Below are positions 35,602-43,244 of a stretch of DNA of 64,000 nucleotides, in pieces. A program made the translations under genes and the position numbers. Every line of letters begins with the position of its first letter. The stretch's first letter is position 1. The notes under the pieces are model-generated. The model had not been told where the DNA came from and did not search any database. It worked only from the letters and a program-made list of their open reading frames with translations. Origin of the DNA: Salinirubellus litoreus (GTDB lineage: Archaea; Halobacteriota; Halobacteria; Halobacteriales; Haloarculaceae); the NCBI RefSeq assembly GCF_037335815.1, contig NZ_CP147841.1:1860001-1924000 (forward strand), given 5' to 3'.

Positions 35602-36504
35602 TCAATCGAGCGCGTCTTCGAGCCGGTCGATGAGGTCCGCGTTCCCCACGTGGACCGGGACCCGCTGGTGGACCTCCTCGGCCTCGACGTCGAGTATCGA
35701 GCGCTCGCCGTCCGAGGAGGCTCCACCCGCCGTCTCGATGACGTGCGCGACGGGGTTGCCCTCGAACTGCAGGCGGAGCGCCCCGTCCGGCCTGTCGACG
35801 AGCGCGGGGTAGGCGAACACGCCGCCGTAGGTGAGTACCTGGTTCACGTCGGCGATCATCGCACCGCCGTACCGGAGCTTCAGTCTATCGTCCTCGAGGC
35901 TCTCGACGAACGATTCGAGGTCCTCGGGCCAGTCCGGGACCCGCCCCCCGATCCCGTAGACCGTCGGGTCCTCCGGGATGGTGATGTCCTCCGCGACCGG
36001 CCGTCGCTCGACGGGCTCGCCACCACCGTGCCCGTCGGTCAGGTGGCTCTCGCTGGTAGCCTCGTCCGCCGCTTCGAGGACGTACTCGGTCACCGGGCCG
36101 TCGGTCGCGACGACCATCGTCGTGATCGGTCCCAGGAGCACCCAGCCGCCGGCGACGATCCTGCGTCCGGGCGCGGGGAGGGGGGTGTCGTAGGCCGCGA
36201 AGACGACGCCCATCGGGTTGTTCGACTGGAGGTTCGAGGACCCATCGAGGGGATCGACCGCGACGTGGTAGTCGCCCTCGCCGTCGCCCTCGATCACGTC
36301 GGGCCGCTCCTCGCTGGCGTACGAGCCGACCGAGTCGATCGCCAGCAGCCGCTCCTCGAACAGCGAATCGGCCCAGACGTCGGCCTCGAGCTGGTCGTCG
36401 CCGGAGGGGTTCTCCCCCTCGGTGTACGTCCGACGACCGGCGAGCCCGCCGCGCACCTCGACGGCCGTCTCGGCGATGGTATCGACGACCCGTTCGACGC
36501 TCAT
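35602..36504 (-). CDS. fbp: Fructose-1,6-bisphosphatase class I
   Basis: Removes the 1-phosphate from fructose 1,6-bisphosphate in gluconeogenesis. The 300-residue protein has the metal-binding VDPLDGSSNLQSNNPMG (about 78-94) and the upstream ASEERPDV acid pair, as well as YGIGGRVPDWPEDLESFV, LRYGGAMIADVNQVLTYGGVFAYP and the C-terminal AGGASSDGERSILDVE. This is typical for archaeal class I FBPases. It overlaps by four bases (ATGA at 36501-36504) with the aldolase gene upstream, so both consecutive gluconeogenic enzymes are translationally coupled. SBPase or inositol-phosphatase activity is possible but the context strongly favours FBPase. Confidence 0.92.
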   Translation of the reverse strand: MSVERVVDTIAETAVEVRGGLAGRRTYTEGENPSGDDQLEADVWADSLFEERLLAIDSVGSYASEERPDVIEGDGEGDYHVAVDPLDGSSNLQSNNPMGVVFAAYDTPLPAPGRRIVAGGWVLLGPITTMVVATDGPVTEYVLEAADEATSESHLTDGHGGGEPVERRPVAEDITIPEDPTVYGIGGRVPDWPEDLESFVESLEDDRLKLRYGGAMIADVNQVLTYGGVFAYPALVDRPDGALRLQFEGNPVAHVIETAGGASSDGERSILDVEAEEVHQRVPVHVGNADLIDRLEDALD

Positions 36505-37301
36505 CTGGCCTCGGCGGCGTCGAGCGCCTCCTCGACCGAGGCCTCCTCGAAGATGACCTGCTCGAGCGCGTCGAGGATGCGGTGGGGGTTCTCGCGCTGC
36601 CAGACGTTCCGGCCCACCGCGAGACCCTTCCCGCCGGCGTCGATGGTCGCCTTCACGTCGGTCAGGAACGCCTCGTCGGAGGTCTTCGACCCGCCGGACA
36701 TCACGACCTTCGTCGGCCCGGCCATCCGGACCGCCTGGGACATCGCCTCGCCCGAACCGGGGTACTTCACCTTCGCCACGTCCGCGCCGAGTTCGAGCGC
36801 CAGCCGCGCCGCGTACGCGATGGTCCCCGGCTTGGTGTCGTTCTTCAGGCCCTGACCTCGCGGGTACGACCACATCACGACCGGGAGTTCGTACTCGCGG
36901 GCCTGCTCCTGTGCGCGGGCGAACTCCTCGGCCATCTCGATCTCGTTGTTCGACCCGCCGTAGAGGGTGAACCCGACGGAGGAGGCACCGATGTCGTACG
37001 CCTGCGCGACCGAGCAGTTCACCGCCGAGTCCGGCTCGCCCATCCAGAGGTTCGACGTCCCGTTGAGCTTCATCAGCAGGTCGAGGTCGTCCTCGTAGGA
37101 GGGGTAGTACGCCTCCGCGATTCCCTTCTGGACCGCCACGGAGGTGACCGCGGGGTGGGTTGCCGCCTCGAACGTCCGCTCGGGGTCCGCGCTCTCGGGG
37201 ACGCCCTCGAAGTCGACCGGGCCGTGTTCGAGCCCGTGGTCGTACGCGAGGATGAGCACCTTGCCGTCCCGGCAGAGCGCCGAGTCGTCGATGGGGATCA
37301 T
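36501..37301 (-). CDS. Fructose-bisphosphate aldolase class I (DhnA type)
   Basis: Schiff-base aldolase of 266 residues from the archaeal DhnA family. Family landmarks are LAYDHGLEHGP (about 18-28), AVQKGIAEAYYP, LMKLNGTSNLWM, MWSYPRGQGLKND and the catalytic-lysine strand ADVAKVKYPGSGEAM (Lys near 177-179), then MSGGSKTSDEAFL for phosphate binding. The same family includes 2-amino-3,7-dideoxy-D-threo-hept-6-ulosonate synthase of archaeal aromatic-amino-acid synthesis, but translational coupling to fbp makes the glycolytic/gluconeogenic aldolase far more likely. The promoter region has inverted repeats (CCCAA-N7-TTGGG at 37326-37342 and GGTA-N4-TACC just upstream), candidates for sugar-responsive control. 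Confidence 0.87.
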   Translation of the reverse strand: MIPIDDSALCRDGKVLILAYDHGLEHGPVDFEGVPESADPERTFEAATHPAVTSVAVQKGIAEAYYPSYEDDLDLLMKLNGTSNLWMGEPDSAVNCSVAQAYDIGASSVGFTLYGGSNNEIEMAEEFARAQEQAREYELPVVMWSYPRGQGLKNDTKPGTIAYAARLALELGADVAKVKYPGSGEAMSQAVRMAGPTKVVMSGGSKTSDEAFLTDVKATIDAGGKGLAVGRNVWQRENPHRILDALEQVIFEEASVEEALDAAEAR

Positions 37302-37653
37302 GCGGTCGGACCTGGGCGGACGATGCCCAAGAATCTATTGGGAGACCGGTAGTCATACCCCCCGAGACGACGGTTCTATGTATTTTTACTCGGAATAGAA
37401 GCAATATGCAGGAGTGGCCGACATGGGGCGTCCCGGAGTGCCTATCCTCGTCCCGAGCGCTACCGGATCGGGCTCCCGTCCACCCAGTTCAGGCGTACGG
37501 ATCCACCGGGTGGTCGGTGGCAGCTGTGCGGGTATCGGATCGGCCGACGACGGGAACCGCCCGGGTGCGGGCCGCGACTCACTCTCTTACCGACCACAAA
37601 GCTAGATAGGGCGATCCGGTGCAGGGTGTACACGAGTAAGGCAACGCCTCGAC
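37302..37653. other. 352-bp divergent intergenic region
   Basis: The left part holds the aldolase promoter with its palindromes. An AT-rich stretch (about 37375-37405, TATTTTTACTCGG and GAAGCAATATGC) could hold a promoter in either direction. From 37410 to 37600 I see no convincing gene; small frames are Ser/Arg/Gly-rich. The right end provides the promoter of the terpene-synthase-like gene. Confidence 0.5.
37326..37342. promoter_or_regulatory. Inverted repeat CCCAA-N7-TTGGG in aldolase/FBPase promoter
   Basis: A 5-bp-arm palindrome lies 25-41 bp before the aldolase start codon and covers the TATA-like position (CAATAGATTC on the minus strand). A second short palindrome GGTAGTCATACC follows at 37348-37359. 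A repressor binding here would compete with TBP for the gluconeogenic operon. This is position-based inference. Confidence 0.4.
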
Positions 37654-38568
37654 ATGGACCACTCAATCACGGGTCTGCGCACCGAGCGCTCGGATCTCAC
37701 GGACGTTCTGACCGAACTGGCAGCCGACCTCGCCGCCCGCGAGCGCCGTCTCGGGGACGGACTCCCCACGGGGACCGTCCTCGGGATCGCGGACTGCATC
37801 GAGGAGGTCAGGTCGGGGTGGGAGTCGGGGATGCGGAGCATGCGGTCCTATCCGACGATCGCCGCGTTCGAGCACCTCCTCGGGATCCAGGTACGAGAGG
37901 ACGTACGGACCCTGCTGGTCGCCCTCGACGCGAAGGTCATCGCGCTCGACGACATCATCGACACCGAGGATCCGACCAGGGCGGAGAAGGTACGTTCGTC
38001 GGTCGTGGTCGCGTTCTCGACGCCGCTGGAACTCGGAGCGGTCCCCCCCGAGCACCGCGAGGAGATACTCGAGATCCAGTACGAGTACTGGGTCGTGCTC
38101 TCCCAGCTCCCGCTCCTCGAACGGGAGATGATGGACCGGATGCGCGGGACCGACGCCCGGGACGACCTCCTGGACGCCGCGGGCTCGATCTACGCCTACC
38201 GGAGCCGGGACATCGACGCCTTCGTCGAGATCGTCGCGACCACCCACGAGGTCGATGGGGCGCTGGCCGACCCGCTCCTGTCCGATCTGCGGGCGTTCCG
38301 TGCCAGGTACCTCCTCTACGAGGACTTCCGTCACATCGAGCGCGACCTCGCGGAGGGGCACCAGAACCCGATCATCGCCCTGATGTACGCCTTCGGCGAC
38401 CCGGACGAGGTGACGTCGACCGTCGAGGCGCTCTACGACCGGTTCGACTACACGGCGGCCGGCCGGGACCGGTACGGCGACCTCCTCGGCGAACTCGAGC
38501 GGCGGCCGGACGACCTCGGCCGGCTGGTCAGAGAGCGCATGTGCGTGCTGTCGGGCGGCTCCTCCTGA
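37654..38568 (+). CDS. Predicted class I terpene/isoprenoid-synthase-fold protein
   Basis: All-helical protein of 304 residues, which I do not recognise as a named family. Two features suggest the class I isoprenoid synthase fold. An aspartate-rich KVIALDDIIDTED stands at about residues 91-103 on a helix (DDxxD). About 130 residues later comes YEDFRHIERDLAEGHQNPII (about 225-244), which aligns with the NDxxSxxxE motif region of terpene synthases as E-D-x-x-H-x-x-x-D, including the downstream Glu-Gly and Asn positions. Total length is that of a single-domain terpene synthase. The altered second motif means activity is uncertain; it could instead be a catalytically lapsed relative. It converges, 31 bp apart, with a KaiC-like ATPase gene. 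Confidence 0.55.
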   Translation: MDHSITGLRTERSDLTDVLTELAADLAARERRLGDGLPTGTVLGIADCIEEVRSGWESGMRSMRSYPTIAAFEHLLGIQVREDVRTLLVALDAKVIALDDIIDTEDPTRAEKVRSSVVVAFSTPLELGAVPPEHREEILEIQYEYWVVLSQLPLLEREMMDRMRGTDARDDLLDAAGSIYAYRSRDIDAFVEIVATTHEVDGALADPLLSDLRAFRARYLLYEDFRHIERDLAEGHQNPIIALMYAFGDPDEVTSTVEALYDRFDYTAAGRDRYGDLLGELERRPDDLGRLVRERMCVLSGGSS

Positions 38569-38599
38569 GGGCGTTCGGTCCGTAGCCCGGGATTCGACT

Positions 38600-40102
38600 T
38601 CAGTCGGCGCGGACGCGGACGAACGGCGGCTCGTCCAGGTTCTCGATCAGGTGGCTCGATCCGATCCGCCCCCGCGGTGACTTCTCCACCGAGACGTAGT
38701 TCAGGTCCCCGCCCTCCCGCCAGACGTTGAACACCTGTGCGGCGTCGTAGACGAAGAACTCGGCGAGCCGCTTGTCCATCACCTCGGGGTTGTGGGTGAC
38801 GACCAGCACGTCGTTCTCGTTGAACACCTTCGACTGGACCCAGCGGGCCTGGAACCGGATCGTCTCCGGCGAGAGGTCCTGGAGTATCGTCTCCGTGTAG
38901 ACGATCGAGACCACGTCGCGCTCGCCCCGCTGACCGTCGATCCGCTTGTACAGCCGCCTGAACAGCGGGTCCCGGAACGCGCCCACGTTGAGCAGCAGTT
39001 CGCGGAGGCCGCCGCGGTGGATGGGGAAGATGTTCTCGTGGTCGAAGCCCCACGAGTCGAACCAGTCCAGCACGAACAGCCGGTCGTCGTCGAGCAGTTC
39101 CCGAACCGGCGGGGCACGACCGGCGAGCCAGCCGTCGAGCCGCTCGGGGGTGAGGTGCGCGGGGGTGAACAGGACCACGCCCCCGCCGTTCTCGAACGAC
39201 TCGCACATGATGCTCGTGACGAGCGGGTCGACGCTGATCCGGCCGTCGTGCTGGACGACCACGGGCTGTGTGGGGAGGAGCCCGCCGCCACAGAGCCGGT
39301 CGATACCGTCGACGCCCGTGCTCAACGGTTCCCGTTCGTAGACCGGGGATGCCCGGGGCTGCTGGGGGTAGACGTCGATCCCCGCCGGCGTGAGGGCGTA
39401 CTCGTGCTTGCGCTGGTCGTGGTCCACCCCGCGCATCTTCCGTATCCGGAGGTACCGGTGGAGCGTGCTGGAGACGTCCTCCTGGAAGAGCCGGATGACG
39501 CCGTGGCCGGTGAACTGGAGGAGGTCGGACTCGGCGGACTGGTGGGTCGCCCGCTCGCTCTCCTCGACGGTGAACAGCGTGGTCGCCTGCATCTCCTCGG
39601 AGAAGAACCGGACCAGGTCCAGAACCGATCTACGGAACCCCTGCTGGCTCTCGGCGAACGGTGCCAGCCCGGAGACGCTGTCGAGGACGACGCGGTCGTG
39701 GCCGGCGAAGTGTTCCAGGTACTGCTCGACGTACCTGGGTTCGAACGGGACGGGGATCCCGCAGAACGGGTCCTCCTCGTCCGGCCCCAGGGTCGAGATG
39801 GCCAGCCCCTCCCCCTCGCCCTCGAGCAGGTCCTTCGGCGTCTGGTGGATGGTCGTCAACGTGAGGTTCTCGTGGTCAAGATCGAACTGAAACGACCGAT
39901 ACGTCTCGCGTAGATCGATCGGCGTCTGCTCGGTGCTGACGAACAGGCACCGCTCCCCCCGCGAGAGCCCCTCCTGGAGGAACTGGAGCCCGAAGGTGGT
40001 CTTTCCCGTGCTGGGGCCGCCCATCACGAGGACGACCCGTCGCTCGGGGATCCCTCCACCGAGCAGTCGGTCGAGCTCCGGAGAACCGGTTGTGGCCGTC
40101 AT
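38600..40102 (-). CDS. KaiC-like (RadA/RAD55 superfamily) double-domain ATPase 1
   Basis: Protein of 500 residues with two KaiC-type domains. The first (about 1-235) has Walker A GGPSTGKT (28-35), FVSTEQTP in place of the usual KaiC glutamate pair, Walker B VVLDSVSGL and a C-terminal IRKMRGVDHDQRKHEYALT segment. The second (about 255-490) keeps the entry motif TGVDGIDRLCGGGLLPTQP, but its P-loop has become VQHDGRISVD, so it should not bind ATP. Such KaiC-like proteins are abundant in haloarchaea, often annotated as HTR-like, and probably serve signal transduction rather than recombination. A TATA-like TTTAAATACG at about 40136-40145 precedes the ATG. A paralogue lies at 43245. Confidence 0.82.
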   Translation of the reverse strand: MTATTGSPELDRLLGGGIPERRVVLVMGGPSTGKTTFGLQFLQEGLSRGERCLFVSTEQTPIDLRETYRSFQFDLDHENLTLTTIHQTPKDLLEGEGEGLAISTLGPDEEDPFCGIPVPFEPRYVEQYLEHFAGHDRVVLDSVSGLAPFAESQQGFRRSVLDLVRFFSEEMQATTLFTVEESERATHQSAESDLLQFTGHGVIRLFQEDVSSTLHRYLRIRKMRGVDHDQRKHEYALTPAGIDVYPQQPRASPVYEREPLSTGVDGIDRLCGGGLLPTQPVVVQHDGRISVDPLVTSIMCESFENGGGVVLFTPAHLTPERLDGWLAGRAPPVRELLDDDRLFVLDWFDSWGFDHENIFPIHRGGLRELLLNVGAFRDPLFRRLYKRIDGQRGERDVVSIVYTETILQDLSPETIRFQARWVQSKVFNENDVLVVTHNPEVMDKRLAEFFVYDAAQVFNVWREGGDLNYVSVEKSPRGRIGSSHLIENLDEPPFVRVRAD

Positions 40103-40338
40103 TTGTCGCTGTCTCTTCCGATGAATCAGTCACCGCGTATTTAAACGAAAGTCCGGTTTCACGAGATGCGTCCCGGCAGTGTGCCCTCGCGCCTCCGTCC
40201 ACCGACGAGGGGACGGCGACCTGTCTGTCGGGCGTCGAACGGGGCCGTCCGGGCCCCGGGTCGTCGTCGGGGGAGGAGGCGGGATGCCCCGGAGCGGCCG
40301 TCGGTAGGCTTAGGCCGCCCCACGAACGAGTCGGAGCC

Positions 40339-41199
40339 ATGCGCGAACTCTCGGAGGTGGAGACGGTCGGGGTCGTCGGCGCGGGGACGATGGGCAACGG
40401 CATCGCACAGGTCGCCGCGGTGAACGGGTACGACGTGGTGATGCGCGACGTCGAGGAGTCGTTCGTCGACCGCGGGATGGAGGCCATCGAGGACTCGCTC
40501 TCGCGGTTCGTCCGCAAGGACGAACTGTCCCAACAAGAGGCCGACGCCGCCGTCGACCGAGTGTACGGCACGACCGACCTCGACGCCCTCTCGACGGCGG
40601 ACCTCGTCGTCGAGGCGGTCATCGAGGAGATGGACGTGAAACGGGACGTCTTCGCCGACCTCGACCGGGTCTGTGAGGAGGGGGTGGTGCTCGCGACGAA
40701 CACCTCGACGCTCTCGATCACGACCATCGCGGCCGCCACCGACCGGCCGGAACTGGTCGTCGGCCTGCACTTCATGAACCCCGTCCCGGTGATGAAGGGC
40801 GTCGAACTGGTCGTGGGCGAGAAGACCGACGAAGCGGTGGTCGACACGGCCCACGAGTTCGCCGAGTCACTCGGCAAGGAGACCTGGGAGGCCGACGACA
40901 AGCCGGGGTTCGTCACCAACCGCATCCTGATGCCCTGGATCAACGAGGGCGTCCGGGCCTACGACGAGGGGGTCGCCGCCAAGTCGGACATCGACCGCGG
41001 GATGACACTCGGCACCAACGTCCCGATGGGACCGCTCGAACTCGCCGACCACATCGGTCTCGACGTGGTACTCGACGCCTCGGAGACGCTCCACGAGGAA
41101 CTCGGCGACCGATACAAGCCCGCGTATCTCGTCAAGCGCAAGGTCGACGCCGGCGACCTGGGGAAGAAGTCCGGCAAGGGGTTCTACGAGTACGACTAG
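40339..41199 (+). CDS. 3-hydroxyacyl-CoA dehydrogenase
   Basis: NAD-dependent oxidation of L-3-hydroxyacyl-CoA in beta-oxidation. The single-function protein of 286 residues has the dinucleotide motif VVGAGTMGNGIAQVAAVNG (about 11-29), the catalytic VGLHFMNPVPVMKGVELV (His and Asn), the signature DKPGFVTNRILMPWINEGV and the C-terminal PMGPLELADHIGLDVVLD with the final KKSGKGFYEYD. 3-Hydroxybutyryl-CoA dehydrogenase (PaaH/Hbd) is the closest functional class by size. An acyl-CoA dehydrogenase is encoded next on the same strand, but a 230-bp fold-back element (41210-41442) separates them. Start at MRELSEVE is immediately before the Rossmann strand. Confidence 0.92.
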   Translation: MRELSEVETVGVVGAGTMGNGIAQVAAVNGYDVVMRDVEESFVDRGMEAIEDSLSRFVRKDELSQQEADAAVDRVYGTTDLDALSTADLVVEAVIEEMDVKRDVFADLDRVCEEGVVLATNTSTLSITTIAAATDRPELVVGLHFMNPVPVMKGVELVVGEKTDEAVVDTAHEFAESLGKETWEADDKPGFVTNRILMPWINEGVRAYDEGVAAKSDIDRGMTLGTNVPMGPLELADHIGLDVVLDASETLHEELGDRYKPAYLVKRKVDAGDLGKKSGKGFYEYD

Positions 41200-41209
41200 G
41201 CGCAAGCTG

Positions 41210-41442
41210 TCGGGTGGGACTGAAAGGGGCCGCCTTCTCGACTCCCGCGGCCCACTCTGCGCTCCTCGCCTCACTGCGTTCGGCTGCGGTGCTTGAGGAG
41301 CCGGGGTTCGTCGAGAAGGCGGGGGCTTTCGAGGTGTTTCCGCTACCAGCGACGGCGATCACGGAGAACAGCTCGAAAGCCCCCGGCGGTTCGAGGAAGG
41401 CGGGCGACGTAAGGACCGCAGGCCCCTTTCAGTCCCACCCGA
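41210..41442. repeat. Fold-back element A with 22-bp perfect terminal inverted repeats
   Basis: It begins TCGGGTGGGACTGAAAGGGG(CC) at 41210-41231 and ends with the exact reverse complement at 41421-41442. Inside the left half, CCGCCTTCTCGAC (41230-41242) pairs with GTCGAGAAGGCGG (41310-41322). At the centre, GGGGGCTTTCGAG (41321-41333) pairs with CTCGAAAGCCCCC (41372-41384) around a 38-nt loop. No ORF with haloarchaeal character spans it. It shares ends and internal modules with element B at 49071-49473. It lies between the 3-hydroxyacyl-CoA and acyl-CoA dehydrogenase genes. Confidence 0.85.
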
Positions 41443-41502
41443 CACCTGCGGCAGACACGCCGTGCTCGGAACAGTCAAGTGTAAACAACCGAACGCCCAG
41501 GC

Positions 41503-42645
41503 ATGGACTTCAGCCCGACTGCCGAGCAGAGACAGATCAGGGAGATGGTCGCGGAGTTCGTCGACGAGGAGGTCGTCCCTCGCGCGGGCGAAATCGACCA
41601 CGAGGACGAGTTCCCCGGCGACCTGGTCGAGGACCTCGCCGAGCTGGGGCTGATGGGGATGCCGTTCCCCGAGGAGTACGGCGGGGCCGGCCTGGACTAC
41701 CACGCCTACCCGATGGCGCTGGAGGAGATCTCCCGCGGGTCGGGCGGGCTGGGGACCATCGTCGCCGCGCACATCTCGCTCGCGGGCAACATGATCTACG
41801 AGTTCGGGACCGAGGCACAGAAACGGGAGTACCTCGAACCGCTGGCGCTCGGCGAGGATATCGGCGCGTTCGCACTCTCGGAGGCGGGTGCGGGCTCCGA
41901 CGTTCCGGCGATGGACACGACCGCTGAGGAGAACGGTGACGGCTACGTCATCGACGGCGGGAAGCTCTGGATCTCGAACGGGTCGGTCGCCGACACCGTG
42001 ACGGTGTTCGCCAAGACCGACCCCGAGGCGGGGCGGAAGGGCATCTCCGCCTTCGTCGTCCGTCCGGAGGAGGACGACGGGTTCATCGTGGAGGGGACGG
42101 AGGAGAAGCTCGGTGACAAGGGCTGTCCCACCGCGGAGCTCCGGTTCGACGACCTGTACGTCCCGGAGGACCGCCTGCTCGGCGAGGAGGGCGAGGGGTT
42201 CGTCCAGGCGCTGAAGACGCTCAACGGCGGGCGGATCACCATCGCCGCCCGGTCGGTCGGGATCGCCCAGGCCGCCCTCGACGCCGCGCTCCGGTACAGC
42301 CAGGACCGCGAGCAGTTCGACCAGCCCATCTCGGGGTTCCAGAGCATCCAGCACAAGCTCGCGGACATGGACACGAAGACCCGCGCGGCGCGGCTGCTGA
42401 TGCACGACGCTGCCGACCGGAAGATCCGCGGCGAGCGGTTCATCAAGGAGGCCGCCCAGGCGAAGCTGTTCGCCAGCGAGGTCTCGCGCGAGGTGGCCAA
42501 CGAGGGCATCCAGATACACGGCGGCTACGGCTACACCAGGGACTTCCCCGCAGAGCGGTTCTACCGCGACGCCAAGCTCAACGAGATCTACGAGGGGACC
42601 AGCGAGGTCCTCCGCAACACCATCGCGAACGACCTGCTGGACTGA
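41503..42645 (+). CDS. Acyl-CoA dehydrogenase
   Basis: FAD enzyme of 380 residues that introduces the trans-2 double bond in beta-oxidation or branched-chain acyl-CoA degradation. Seen in order: the N-terminal helical domain (MDFSPTAEQRQIREMV), the FAD-binding AFALSEAGAGSDVPAM, WISNGSVADTVTVFAKT, the C-terminal helical domain with RSVGIAQAALDAALRYSQDREQF, and the catalytic base Glu364 in NEIYEGTSEVLRN. Glu at this position corresponds to short/medium-chain type enzymes; long-chain and isovaleryl types place it elsewhere. GGYGYTRDFPAERFYRDAK is the usual signature. Electron transfer would go to ETF encoded elsewhere. Confidence 0.94.
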   Translation: MDFSPTAEQRQIREMVAEFVDEEVVPRAGEIDHEDEFPGDLVEDLAELGLMGMPFPEEYGGAGLDYHAYPMALEEISRGSGGLGTIVAAHISLAGNMIYEFGTEAQKREYLEPLALGEDIGAFALSEAGAGSDVPAMDTTAEENGDGYVIDGGKLWISNGSVADTVTVFAKTDPEAGRKGISAFVVRPEEDDGFIVEGTEEKLGDKGCPTAELRFDDLYVPEDRLLGEEGEGFVQALKTLNGGRITIAARSVGIAQAALDAALRYSQDREQFDQPISGFQSIQHKLADMDTKTRAARLLMHDAADRKIRGERFIKEAAQAKLFASEVSREVANEGIQIHGGYGYTRDFPAERFYRDAKLNEIYEGTSEVLRNTIANDLLD

Positions 42646-42789
42646 ACCGGGCCCCCGCGTCCCGCTCCGTCCGACCTCTCCGCCGGCCCGAGCCGTCCGT
42701 CCTCAGGTGAATCGATCGCCCGCAGAATCACTTTCACCTCGCTCGGTTGGCTCGTGGCTTTCCCCTCTCTCAGCCTCCCCCCGAACGCG

Positions 42790-43191
42790 ATGTTGACCGA
42801 CATCACGCACGTGACGCTGCTGGTAGCGGACCAGGACGAGGCGCTCGAGTTCTACACCGGGACGCTAGGGCTCGTGGTCCGCGACGACGTGGAGATCGAC
42901 GAGGAAGGCATGGAGGGGCGCTGGCTCACCGTCTCGCCGTCCGACAGCGAGTTCCCGCAGATCGCCCTCGTCGAGCCGGACACGGCAGAGAAGAGCGATC
43001 GGGTCGGCTCGCAGGTCGCCGACTACGTGAACTTCGTGTTCGCGACCGACGACTTCGACGCCGACTACGACCGACTGCGCGAGGCCGGCGTCGAGTTCCA
43101 CGGCGAGCCCACCGAGAACCCCTGGGGACGCGAGGTGGTGTTCGAGGATCCGTACGGGAACCGCCACGACATGCTGGAGCCCGCCGCGTAG
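42790..43191 (+). CDS. VOC (glyoxalase/bleomycin-resistance) superfamily protein
   Basis: Two beta-alpha-beta-beta-beta modules in 133 residues. THVTLLVADQDEALEFYTGTLGL is the first module with the metal-position His; VNFVFATDDFDADYDRLREAGVEF begins the second, and the C-terminal GREVVFEDPYGNRHDMLEP carries the last acidic ligand. The family includes glyoxalase I, dioxygenases and resistance proteins, so a precise function cannot be given. Its start ATG at 42790 is immediately before the first strand; an in-frame upstream codon would add a hydrophobic nonconserved stretch. Confidence 0.85.
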   Translation: MLTDITHVTLLVADQDEALEFYTGTLGLVVRDDVEIDEEGMEGRWLTVSPSDSEFPQIALVEPDTAEKSDRVGSQVADYVNFVFATDDFDADYDRLREAGVEFHGEPTENPWGREVVFEDPYGNRHDMLEPAA

Positions 43192-43244
43192 GCCGCTCGT
43201 CCCACCGGTGGAGCCCGAACGGTCTCAGCCGGACGCTTCCAGGA

